From positions 1,624,001-1,688,000 of the forward strand of contig CP134536.1 in NCBI GenBank assembly GCA_031826515.1: DNA of 64,000 bases, written 5' to 3'. Every line of letters begins with the position of its first letter. The stretch's first letter is position 1. A program made the translations under genes and the position numbers. The notes beneath the pieces were generated by a model. That model was not told the origin of the DNA, made no database searches, and saw only the letters and a program-made list of their open reading frames with translations. Source of the stretch: Flavobacteriaceae bacterium HL-DH10 (lineage in GTDB: Bacteria > Bacteroidota > Bacteroidia > Flavobacteriales > Flavobacteriaceae). Shown one piece after another: positions 55,756 through 64,000 of this stretch.

Positions 55756-58152
55756 TTAACCTTTTACTTGAAGGTTTGTAAATTCTTTAGTCACAACAAG
55801 AGTATTGTCTTTAAATTGAACATCTTTCAAATCAACATATTCATTATCTACTTTGATAGATTTTACTTTAAAAGGCAATCCAAATAAGTTAATTTTAAAG
55901 GTGTTATAAGGGGTTATATATTGGCCTCTTTTATGAATTCTTATAATTAGTTTATTTTCAGTTCCGGCAAGATTAAATTTCTTTAAACTATAGCGTCCTT
56001 TTGTGTAATCGTAACCATCATCAGCATCTTCATATAGCTCAGAATCTTCTTTACCATCTTTGTAATAAACATCTAAGCTTAATTCTTCAATAATTTTTTC
56101 TCCAACATATTGTTGTACCGGGTATTTTGGAATAATAGCACCAGATTTAACGAAAATTGGCATACTATCAATATCGGCATCAACCCAAGTTTCTTTTCCT
56201 CCAGAAACTAATTCTTTTGTCCAGAAGTTATACCAGTCGCCTCTAGGAATGTACATGCGCCTTCCTTTTGCGTTTGGTTCGTTTATTGGACAAATTAATA
56301 TTTGATTACCACAAATAAATTCGTCTGTTCTATAATGTGTTTGCGTGTCTTCTTGATCGAATAATACTAAGGATTTTAGCATGGGTACATTATCATGCGA
56401 ATATTGATAGAATGAGGTATATAAATAGGGTAACAATTCATATCTAATCTCAATAAATTTTCTAACAATATCTGTAATTTCTTTATCAAAAGCCCAAGGT
56501 TCTTGATCGCCATGATCTCCAGAAGAGTGTGTTCTACAAAATGGGTGGAAGGCTCCTAATTGAATCCAACGTGCATATAATTCGCCGTTAGGTTGTTCTG
56601 CAAAACCACCAATATCAGATCCTGCAAAAGAGAATCCAGATAATGCTAATCGTTGTGCCTGTATGTTTGCTATTTGCAAGTGTTCCCAAGTTGCAACATT
56701 ATCTCCCATCCATGTAGAGGTGTAACGTTGTGTTCCAGAATAGGCAGAACGTGTAATTACAAACGGACGTTTAGGATAGTTAAATTTTTTCAATCCGTGG
56801 TATGTGGCTCTGGCCATCTGCATACCATAAATGTTATGAGCTTTATTGTGGCTACATGGATTACCGTCGTAATCGTGACGAACATCTGATGGGAATGTTT
56901 TTCCTGGAACATCCATTACCGCAGGTTCGTTCATATCATTCCAAACACCTTTTACACCTATATCTTCAATAAGTTCTTTAAATAAACCTGCCCACCATTC
57001 TCTTACTTCTGGTCTTGTAAAATCTGGAAAATAACACTCCCCTGGCCAAACCTTACCTTTCATATAAGGGCCATCGGCACGTTTACAGAAATAATCTTTA
57101 TCAAGAGCTTCTTTAAATACGCTGTATTCGTTATCTATTTTAATACCTGGATCAATAATTACAACGGTTTTAAAACCATCATCGGCTAATTCTTTCACCA
57201 TTCTTTTTGGGTCTGGAAAATAATCTTTACTCCAGGTAAAGCAACGAAACCCTTCCATGTAATCGATGTCTAAATAAATAGCATCACATGGAATTTGTAA
57301 TTCTCTAAACTTGGCAGTAATTTCTTTTACATTAGATTCTGGATAGTAACTCCATTTACATTGGTGATAACCTAAAGCCCACAATGGTGGTAATTCTGGT
57401 GTTCCCGTTAAATCAGTATAACTGGTTACAACATCTTGCATTTTAGGACCATAAATGAAGTAATAATTCATTTCACCTCCTTGTGCCCAAAAACTAGTTA
57501 CATTTCTTCTTTCATGACAAAAATCGAAATATGTTCTAAAGGTATTATCAAAGAAAATACCATAAGATTTTCCATTGTGTAAACCGGTATAAAAAGGAAT
57601 GGCTTTATAAATAGGATCGGTGTTTTTTCCAAAAGCATAAGAATCTGTTGCCCAATTTTCAAAACGACGTCCTTTTAGGTTTAAATGCTCTGGTTTATCT
57701 CCAAGTCCGTAATAGCTTTCTCCATTTTGGGCAGCTTTACTCATTTTAACAATATCTCCTCCTAATTCGTAACTCTCTTCCCAGTGAAAACCTAGTTCGT
57801 CTTCACAAATAATTTTGTTGTCTAGGGCGTCATAGAGAGATACTCTTAAATCTGATTTATGGATATGACAAATTAGTTTTGAGGTGGTAACAATATATTT
57901 TTCATCATCATTTGTGATTTCTAAATGATTATAACCTCTACTAGCATCTTCATCTATAGCATAAGAGAAGTCTCTTTCAAATTTACCAACCGTTGTATAA
58001 GTAAAGCGTAGTACGCTGTCTCTTAGCACAGTAAGTTTAAGAATAACATTGTTTGATGTTGAGAAATGTAGAATATCTACATTTTTTGTATAGTCTATAA
58101 TATTTGAAGGAAACAGGTTTCCTTTATATTCTAATTCAGTGTTTAAAATCAT
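55756..58152 (-). CDS. GH31 family alpha-glucosidase
   Basis: The 798-residue protein has the GH31 catalytic signatures: the nucleophile Asp in VKGVWNDMNEPAVMD and the acid/base Asp in GSDIGGFAEQ. Other conserved parts are IPCDAIYLDIDYMEGFRCFTW, YHQCKWSYYPES and FCRTHSSGDHGDQEPW. There is no signal peptide, so it acts in the cytoplasm, probably freeing glucose from glycogen-derived or imported alpha-glucans. It is the last gene of the glg unit, 125 nt after glgB, with a perfect inverted repeat directly in front of its start. Confidence 0.95.
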   Translation of the reverse strand: MILNTELEYKGNLFPSNIIDYTKNVDILHFSTSNNVILKLTVLRDSVLRFTYTTVGKFERDFSYAIDEDASRGYNHLEITNDDEKYIVTTSKLICHIHKSDLRVSLYDALDNKIICEDELGFHWEESYELGGDIVKMSKAAQNGESYYGLGDKPEHLNLKGRRFENWATDSYAFGKNTDPIYKAIPFYTGLHNGKSYGIFFDNTFRTYFDFCHERRNVTSFWAQGGEMNYYFIYGPKMQDVVTSYTDLTGTPELPPLWALGYHQCKWSYYPESNVKEITAKFRELQIPCDAIYLDIDYMEGFRCFTWSKDYFPDPKRMVKELADDGFKTVVIIDPGIKIDNEYSVFKEALDKDYFCKRADGPYMKGKVWPGECYFPDFTRPEVREWWAGLFKELIEDIGVKGVWNDMNEPAVMDVPGKTFPSDVRHDYDGNPCSHNKAHNIYGMQMARATYHGLKKFNYPKRPFVITRSAYSGTQRYTSTWMGDNVATWEHLQIANIQAQRLALSGFSFAGSDIGGFAEQPNGELYARWIQLGAFHPFCRTHSSGDHGDQEPWAFDKEITDIVRKFIEIRYELLPYLYTSFYQYSHDNVPMLKSLVLFDQEDTQTHYRTDEFICGNQILICPINEPNAKGRRMYIPRGDWYNFWTKELVSGGKETWVDADIDSMPIFVKSGAIIPKYPVQQYVGEKIIEELSLDVYYKDGKEDSELYEDADDGYDYTKGRYSLKKFNLAGTENKLIIRIHKRGQYITPYNTFKINLFGLPFKVKSIKVDNEYVDLKDVQFKDNTLVVTKEFTNLQVKG

Positions 58153-58182
58153 AATTTGGACAATTATTTAATTGTCCAAATT
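58153..58182 (-). promoter_or_regulatory. Perfect inverted repeat at the GH31 start codon
   Basis: AATTTGGACAAT (58153-58164) and ATTGTCCAAATT (58171-58182) are perfect 12-bp arms around a 6-nt loop. The hairpin ends next to the GH31 ATG, so it could be an operator or fold over the ribosome landing site. The rest of the gap to glgB is AT-rich. Confidence 0.55.
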
Positions 58183-58277
58183 ACTAAATATTATAAGTTT
58201 TAAAAGCGTTTTTTTGGTAAAAAAACATTAATTTATTTGTTAATACACAAATTATCAAGTGGATAATTATAAATATA

Positions 58278-60188
58278 TTAAGATTTGAATTGAAACACTG
58301 TAACAGCTAATGGAGCTAATGTAATTTCTGCTGAATAATCTTTACCATTCCAAGGATTCTTTTTTATGGTTATTGATTTTTTGTTAGAAATACCACTACC
58401 ACCAAATGCTTTGGCATCACTATTAAATAACTCAGAAAGTTTACCACTAACAGGAACTCCTATTTTATATTTTTTTCTAACGGCAGGCGTTAAATTACAA
58501 ACTACTATCACATCGTTTTTAGCAATTTTACCTTTTCTTATATAAGAAATAACACAGTTCTCATGGTCGTCGTAACTTATCCATTCAAAACCTTCTCTAG
58601 AAAATCCGTTTTCATATAAAGCAGGTGTTGTTTTGTAAAGTAAGTTTAGTGCTTTAAAAAAGTTTTGAAAGTTTTTATGAGGCTCAAATTCTAATAAATT
58701 CCAATCTAAACTACCTTGAAAATCCCATTCATTATATTGTGCAAATTCACCACCCATAAACAATAGTTTTGTTCCAGGATGTGTAAACATATAACCATAT
58801 AATAAACGAAGATTAGCAAAACGTTGCCATTCATCACCAGGCATTCTTCCTAAAATAGAATTTTTACCGTACACCACTTCATCATGAGAAAGCGGAAGCA
58901 TAAAATTTTCTGTAAAAGCGTATGCTAAGCTAAATGTAATATCGTTTTGATGGTATTTTCTATAAATAGGATCTTTTGCAAAATATTCTAATGTATCATG
59001 CATCCAGCCCATCATCCATTTCATACCAAAACCTAAACCACCTAAAAATACGGGTTTTGAAACGCCTGGAAAAGCCGTAGATTCTTCGGCAATAGTTTGT
59101 GTGTCTGGAAATGAAGCATAGATTTCTTGATTTAATTCTTTAAGAAATTCAATGGCAGCAAGGTTTTCTCTTCCTCCATAAATATTCGGTTCCCATCCAC
59201 CATCTTCTCTAGAATAATCTAAAAACAACATGGAGGCAACGGCATCTACACGTAAGGCATCTGCATGATATTGTTCCATCCAGAAAGCTGCATTACTTAT
59301 TAAAAATGATTTTACCTCGTTTCTTTCGTAGTTAAAAATTAAACTTTTCCAGTCTTGATGATAGCCTTTTCTTTTATCAGGATGTTCATATAAGCAAGAT
59401 CCATCAAAAAAGCCTAAACCGTGTGCGTCTTCAGGGAAATGAGAAGGTACCCAGTCTAAAATAATACCTATATCATTTTGATGGAGTTTATCTACTAAAT
59501 ATTTAAATTCTTCTGGATATCCAAAACGTGAAGATGGCGCAAAATAACCTGTTACTTGATATCCCCAAGATGGATCATAAGGAAACTCCATAATAGGCAT
59601 AAGTTCTACATGAGTAAAATTCATGTCTTTTACATAGTTAACCAATTCGTCAGCTAATTCAAAATAGGATAAAAATCGATCTTCTTCTACTTGTTTTTTC
59701 CAAGAACCTAAATGTACTTCATATACCGAGTAAGGTGCATCTAATGCATTATGGCTTTTACGTTTTTTCATCCAGCTTGTATCCTTCCATTTGTAACTAT
59801 CGTCCCAAATAATGGATGCTGTTTTTGGAGGGTGTTCACAACGTCTAGCGTAAGGATCTGCTTTTTCTGTTTTTATGCCATTGTTATGACTTTCAATTTT
59901 GTATTTGTATATATTGCCTTTACCTACTAAAGGAATAAAACCTTCCCAAATACCACTACTATCCCAGCGGACATTTAATTGGTGTTCACCTTCGGTCCAA
60001 AAATTAAAGTCACCAATTACCGAAACTTGTTTAGCGCTAGGTGCCCAAACTGCAAAATAAGTACCTTCTATACCATCTACAGTTGTAATATGAGATCCAA
60101 ATTTTTCGTAAAGCCTATAGTGTTTCCCCGCTTTAAAAAGGTTAATATCGAAGTCTGTAAATAGACTATAAACTTTTACTTGTGCCAT
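58278..60188 (-). CDS. glgB: 1,4-alpha-glucan branching enzyme
   Basis: The 636-residue protein has an N-terminal CBM48-like domain (GTYFAVWAPSAKQVSVIGDFNFW) and a GH13 barrel with the four conserved regions: ILDWVPSHFPEDAHGL, ADALRVDAVASMLFLDY with the nucleophile Asp, TIAEESTAFPGV with the acid/base Glu, and PLSHDEVVYGK. A C-terminal beta domain follows. It makes alpha-1,6 branches in glycogen. It lies 3 nt after glgC. Confidence 0.96.
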   Translation of the reverse strand: MAQVKVYSLFTDFDINLFKAGKHYRLYEKFGSHITTVDGIEGTYFAVWAPSAKQVSVIGDFNFWTEGEHQLNVRWDSSGIWEGFIPLVGKGNIYKYKIESHNNGIKTEKADPYARRCEHPPKTASIIWDDSYKWKDTSWMKKRKSHNALDAPYSVYEVHLGSWKKQVEEDRFLSYFELADELVNYVKDMNFTHVELMPIMEFPYDPSWGYQVTGYFAPSSRFGYPEEFKYLVDKLHQNDIGIILDWVPSHFPEDAHGLGFFDGSCLYEHPDKRKGYHQDWKSLIFNYERNEVKSFLISNAAFWMEQYHADALRVDAVASMLFLDYSREDGGWEPNIYGGRENLAAIEFLKELNQEIYASFPDTQTIAEESTAFPGVSKPVFLGGLGFGMKWMMGWMHDTLEYFAKDPIYRKYHQNDITFSLAYAFTENFMLPLSHDEVVYGKNSILGRMPGDEWQRFANLRLLYGYMFTHPGTKLLFMGGEFAQYNEWDFQGSLDWNLLEFEPHKNFQNFFKALNLLYKTTPALYENGFSREGFEWISYDDHENCVISYIRKGKIAKNDVIVVCNLTPAVRKKYKIGVPVSGKLSELFNSDAKAFGGSGISNKKSITIKKNPWNGKDYSAEITLAPLAVTVFQFKS

Positions 60189-60191
60189 ATA

Positions 60192-61457
60192 TTATATTAC
60201 AAATCCGTTAGGTATAACTGCTCCATTTTTAATTACTACGATGCCTTCTTTAATAGCGTAAGTATCTGTTTCAGTATCTTCTAAATGAGATCCTCCATTT
60301 ATTCTTACATCATCACCAATGCGACAGTTTTTATCAAGAATAGCATTTTTTATAAAGCAACGTTCTCCTATTCCCATCAACACTTTTATTTTTTTATCCT
60401 CTATTTCTAGAAGTGTTTCGTAATAATCACTACCCATCATATATGTTTTTATGACTGTAGATTCTTTTCCAATTCTTGAACGAATACCAATAACAGACTG
60501 TTCAATTTTAGCGGCACTAATAATACATCCTTCAGCAATAACAGCCTTGTCTAAAGTAGTTCCTGCTACTTTTGTAGTAGGTAACATTCTGGCATGCGTA
60601 TAAATACGTTTTGCTTTATCATATAAATCAAACTGAGGAATATTGTCCGTCAATCCGATATTAGCTTCAAAAAAGGAATCGATATTACCAATATCTGTCC
60701 AATAACCTTCATATTGAAAACTTAATGTTTTGTGTTTTTCAATAGATTGCGGAATAATTTCTTTACCAAAATCGATAGTAGATTCATCGTCCATTAAACT
60801 TATTAAAAGGTCTCTATTAAAGATATAAATACCCATGGATGCTAAATAATTTCTACCTTGACCTTTCATTTCATCACTTACTTCAGAGGTCCAATCTGGT
60901 AATAAACTGGCATCAGGTTTTTCAATAAAAGAGGTTACTACACTTTCATCATTTGCTTTCAAAATACCGAAAGAAGTAGCATCTTTTGCATTAACAGGAA
61001 TAGTGGCAATAGAAATTTCAGCATTACTTTCTTCATGTGCAGCTATCATTTTATCATAATCCATTTGATAAAGTTGATCTCCTGACAATATTAATGCATA
61101 CTCAAAATCGTGCCTTAAGAAGTGATGCATACTTTGTCTAACAGCATCTGCTGTTCCTTGAAACCATCCTTTATTACCTGGTGTTTGTTCTGCTGCAAGC
61201 ACATCAACAAAAGCACTACTAAAAAAGCTGAAATGATAGGTGTCTTTAATATGTCGGTTTAAGGAAGCAGAGTTAAATTGTGTTAAAACAAACATACGCT
61301 TAATGTCTGCATTAATACAATTTGATATGGGAATATCAACCAATCTATATTTACCTGCAATGGGTACTGCAGGTTTAGATCTTTGTTCTGTTAACGGGTG
61401 TAGTCTCGAACCTTGCCCTCCACCTAAAATGATGGATAAAACCTTATTATTAATCAT
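60192..61457 (-). CDS. glgC: Glucose-1-phosphate adenylyltransferase
   Basis: The 421-residue protein begins with SIILGGGQGSRLHPLTEQRSKPAVPIAG, the nucleotide-binding loop and effector region of ADP-glucose pyrophosphorylases, followed by LVDIPISNCINA. Other motifs are FQGTADAVRQ, LILSGDQLYQMDYD and a left-handed beta-helix C-terminus. It makes ADP-glucose and sets the rate of glycogen synthesis. It lies 2 nt after glgA. Confidence 0.96.
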   Translation of the reverse strand: MINNKVLSIILGGGQGSRLHPLTEQRSKPAVPIAGKYRLVDIPISNCINADIKRMFVLTQFNSASLNRHIKDTYHFSFFSSAFVDVLAAEQTPGNKGWFQGTADAVRQSMHHFLRHDFEYALILSGDQLYQMDYDKMIAAHEESNAEISIATIPVNAKDATSFGILKANDESVVTSFIEKPDASLLPDWTSEVSDEMKGQGRNYLASMGIYIFNRDLLISLMDDESTIDFGKEIIPQSIEKHKTLSFQYEGYWTDIGNIDSFFEANIGLTDNIPQFDLYDKAKRIYTHARMLPTTKVAGTTLDKAVIAEGCIISAAKIEQSVIGIRSRIGKESTVIKTYMMGSDYYETLLEIEDKKIKVLMGIGERCFIKNAILDKNCRIGDDVRINGGSHLEDTETDTYAIKEGIVVIKNGAVIPNGFVI

Positions 61458-61459
61458 AT

Positions 61460-62872
61460 TCAGTCAGTTTTTATAGTGTTATATAAATTTATGTATTCTT
61501 TAGCAGAAACATCCCATGAATGATCTAGTTGCATGATCGTGTTTCTTATTGTTTTATATTTTGTTTGATTACTGTAAAGTGTAACACCTCTGTCAATAGC
61601 TTCTGTAATTTCTGGAACGGTTACATTTTTATGACAAATACCAAAGCCATTTTCTTCAGTAATATCAATAACAGTATCTTTTAAACCACCAATGCTTCTA
61701 ACAATAGGAATGGTTCCATATCTTAAAGCGTACATTTGGTTTAAACCACAAGGTTCTACTCGAGAAGGCATTAGTAAAAAATCTGCCCCGGCATATATAA
61801 TATGAGACAGCTTTTCGTCATATCCTATAAAGGCATTGTATGTCCCAATATAATCTTTTTTTAATAATTCTAGTTGGTTTTCAACTAAATCATTTCCAGA
61901 GCCCAGTAATAATATAGTAGCATTATTTTTTTCGAGCGCTATTTTAAAAGCCTCTGGAAACAAATCAGAGCCTTTTTCGTTAACTAAACGCCCAATAAAA
62001 GCGAAAAGTGGTTTTTCAAAGTCTAAATTAAAGGTATCACACAAATATTTTTTATTTGCTTTAGCGCCAGAATGTACTGTTTTAGAACTGTAATTTTTAA
62101 TTATGTAATGATCTGTTTCAGGATTCCAAACCTTCCAATCAATGCCATTTAAAATACCCGAGCATTTTTCACTTTCTGCTCTTAACAAGCTTTCTAAGCC
62201 GTTTGCTTCTAGTTTTAATTCTTCCATATAGCTAGGAGATACCGTAGTAACAGCCCAAGCACATTTAATTGCTGAAGCTAATGGGTTTATTGAGCCACCC
62301 CAGTCAAGTAAACCAACATTTTCAAAATTAAAAGGCGGAATTAAACCTACTTTTTCATGAGAAAACCAACCTTGGTATTGTGCATTGTGAATGGTTAATA
62401 TATTAGGAATCTTTCTAAATGCTTCATATTTATAACTTTCTTGAAGCATAAATGGAATTAAACCTGTGTGATGATCGTGACAATGAATAATATCTGGATA
62501 ATTGTCCCAAGTTAGTAACCAATCTAAAGCTGCAATTTGAAATGATAAAAACCGTTCGGTATCATCCATTGAATAAACATAGTCTTTAAAAAGCAGTTCT
62601 GGAACATCAATAAAAAACACATCGAAGTCTAAGGTGTTCTCTGTTAAAGTTAAAACACGAAAATCATAAGGCTCCACACCTAAATTTATAACACCGTTAT
62701 ATATGGTATGAAAATTATGTTCTTTAGTAAACTTATTGTTATAAAAAGGCATAATAACCTGAGAGGATGTAGTTGAGCCTTTTTGATATTTAGGTAATGC
62801 TCCAACAACATCTGCAAGCCCTCCGACTTTAGCAACTGGATAACATTCTGCACTTATATGTATAATATTCAT
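61460..62872 (-). CDS. glgA: Glycogen synthase (ADP-glucose type)
   Basis: The 470-residue GT5 enzyme starts with ISAECYPVAKVGGLADVVGALP, carrying the KVGG substrate-binding motif. The C-terminal Rossmann half has FAFIGRLVNEKGSDLFPEAF, LLLGSGNDL and LLMPSRVEPCGLNQMYALRYG. It elongates alpha-1,4-glucan from ADP-glucose. It is the first gene of the glg unit; its promoter lies in the divergent gap upstream. Confidence 0.96.
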   Translation of the reverse strand: MNIIHISAECYPVAKVGGLADVVGALPKYQKGSTTSSQVIMPFYNNKFTKEHNFHTIYNGVINLGVEPYDFRVLTLTENTLDFDVFFIDVPELLFKDYVYSMDDTERFLSFQIAALDWLLTWDNYPDIIHCHDHHTGLIPFMLQESYKYEAFRKIPNILTIHNAQYQGWFSHEKVGLIPPFNFENVGLLDWGGSINPLASAIKCAWAVTTVSPSYMEELKLEANGLESLLRAESEKCSGILNGIDWKVWNPETDHYIIKNYSSKTVHSGAKANKKYLCDTFNLDFEKPLFAFIGRLVNEKGSDLFPEAFKIALEKNNATILLLGSGNDLVENQLELLKKDYIGTYNAFIGYDEKLSHIIYAGADFLLMPSRVEPCGLNQMYALRYGTIPIVRSIGGLKDTVIDITEENGFGICHKNVTVPEITEAIDRGVTLYSNQTKYKTIRNTIMQLDHSWDVSAKEYINLYNTIKTD

Positions 62873-63251
62873 ATGTAATAATTACGAATTTTATAAACTT
62901 ACAAAATAAATAGTAACCATTTTGGAGGAATTTTATTTTTAAAGAAAAAATTGTAGAATTGGAATTAATCAAAATTATCAATAATGAAAATGAAAAAAAG
63001 TTTAAAAATACTGTCAATCATTCAATGAAAATTTATCATAAAAACAAAAGTTAATCTTTAAACTTTCTACTGATTGATTAATGAAAGAGAGAAATGTTTA
63101 ATCATTCAGTTTTGAAATAACTATAATTGCTTGTTGTAAAATTTTAATATTACCAACTTAGCGCATAAGTTTTTACCTTATTTTACTTTTCAAGTAAATT
63201 ATTTATTCTATAAACACTATTATTTGAATTTTCTTTCAAGTTAAAAGCAAA
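62873..63251. other. Divergent intergenic region between glgA and the TPR gene
   Basis: About 380 nt with no credible gene. It is strongly AT-rich and holds two TCATTCA words (near 63020 and 63103) and repeated TGATTGATTAATGAAAG-like text. Promoters of both flanking units must lie here; I could not place them with confidence. Confidence 0.5.
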
Positions 63252-64000
63252 ATGAATTTATATTTGTCTTTATATATGTTTAAAAATTACTTCTTTATAG
63301 TTTTACTTACTCTTTTTTGTTTAAAAACAAGTGGGCAAACAAAGTCCTTTAAAAAGCAGTTAGATAGTATACAAGCATTAAGGCAATTATCTAAAAACAC
63401 AGATTTAGATATAGAAGCTAGAATACAATATGCTAAAAAGGCAAGCGAGTTATCTTATATAACACAAGTAGATTCTGTTATTTTAAATTCGAATTTTTTA
63501 CTTGCTGATTGTTATTCAGATGATAGGAGGTATTTCAGAGAATCAATAAGCTTAAATCGGAAAAACTTAATATTAGCAAGCAAACTTAATGATTCACATA
63601 GTAGGGCTTATATAAATTATCATTTAGGGTATGCATATCATTATTTAGAAAAAAGCGATAGCACTTATTATTATTACTACAACTCTTTAAGAATATTTGA
63701 ACATTTAAAACCTGTAAAGAATGAGTACCTTTTACGTCAGTCCAGAATACTTTCAAATATTTCTCATCTACAGCGAGTAGAACGTGATTATATAAGCAGT
63801 CAAGCAAATACAATAAAAGCTATAAATATATTGCTTTTTATCCCAGAAACTGAAGACAGTTTAGATGATTTGTCCAATTTATATAACAATTTAGCTTTAA
63901 ATTTATATGACCTTAAAGAGTACGAAAAAGCCATAGAATATTATAAGAAGGCTATAGGTGTTAGTAACAAAATGATTGATAATTATAAACGAAAATTATT
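63252..64000 (+). CDS. TPR-containing exported or membrane protein, cut by window edge
   Basis: The frame is open from ATG 63252 to the end of the window (at least 249 residues). A second ATG at 63276 starts a clean signal peptide (MFKNYFFIVLLTLFCLKTSGQ) and may be the true start. The body is helical with TPR-like repeats (INYHLGYAYHYLEKSDSTYYYYYNSLRIF, LYNNLALNLYDLKEYEKAIEYYKKAIG). In flavobacteria this form often continues into a membrane helix and a LuxR-type HTH or a histidine kinase, but that part is outside the window. Its function cannot be assigned. Confidence 0.7.
   Translation, partial: MNLYLSLYMFKNYFFIVLLTLFCLKTSGQTKSFKKQLDSIQALRQLSKNTDLDIEARIQYAKKASELSYITQVDSVILNSNFLLADCYSDDRRYFRESISLNRKNLILASKLNDSHSRAYINYHLGYAYHYLEKSDSTYYYYYNSLRIFEHLKPVKNEYLLRQSRILSNISHLQRVERDYISSQANTIKAINILLFIPETEDSLDDLSNLYNNLALNLYDLKEYEKAIEYYKKAIGVSNKMIDNYKRKL

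Overview
The window looks like a chromosomal stretch of a marine-type flavobacterium (Bacteroidota, Flavobacteriaceae). The reasons are very low G+C over most of its length, SusC/SusD pairs, a type B sorting domain of the type IX secretion system, many SPII lipoproteins with Cys-Glu/Asp starts, a Y_Y_Y/LuxR-type regulator, and short A-rich leaders without clear Shine-Dalgarno sites. The species cannot be named from the sequence alone.

Layout. 1-15,316 is a polysaccharide utilization locus on the minus strand: a Y_Y_Y/LuxR-type sensor-regulator, SusC, SusD, two PKD-type surface glycan-binding lipoproteins, then a second transcription unit with a clan GH-A glycosidase fused by design to an outer-membrane barrel but split here by a -1 frame change, and a glycan-binding lipoprotein cut by the window edge. 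Both units are preceded by the same two sequence blocks at identical spacing, which I read as operator/promoter copies. 15,498-29,846 is mostly housekeeping: an adhesin-like DUF2807 protein, a small membrane protein in a cassette-like setting, RNase R, RpiB, a CDF metal exporter, an ElaA-type acetyltransferase, a secreted LRR protein with an OmpA partner, an S41 protease, RnpA, and a GCS2-CBS / aspartoacylase-like pair.

29,868-34,000 is an accessory island bounded by related attC-like inverted repeats. It carries a HEPN-like protein, a 107-nt tRNA-like structure, an XRE-ImmA/IrrE metallopeptidase, a PIN-like DUF4411 protein and a PH-like/DUF4238 fusion. 34,044-41,162 holds a DUF3826 protein and a thiamine operon (thiS-thiC-thiE-like-thiD-thiE-thiG-thiH) under a TPP riboswitch with a visible terminator; thiF is not in it. 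41,310-50,998 has an M1 peptidase, a subtilase, an MBL-fold hydrolase, a SulP transporter overlapping a universal stress protein gene, and a divergent Na+/H+ antiporter. 51,069-55,585 is a LytS/LytTR-type two-component operon ending in a thioredoxin-fold lipoprotein-like protein that has lost its CxxC. 55,756-62,872 is a glycogen operon (glgA-glgC-glgB and a GH31 glucosidase). A TPR protein begins at 63,252 and runs off the window.

The strongest unexplained signals are the paired operator blocks of the PUL, the glycosidase split at an exact A AAA AAG heptamer, the attC-like family that frames one small gene and one defence-like island, the tRNA-like structure inside that island, and a shared inverted-repeat element in front of two secreted protease genes.
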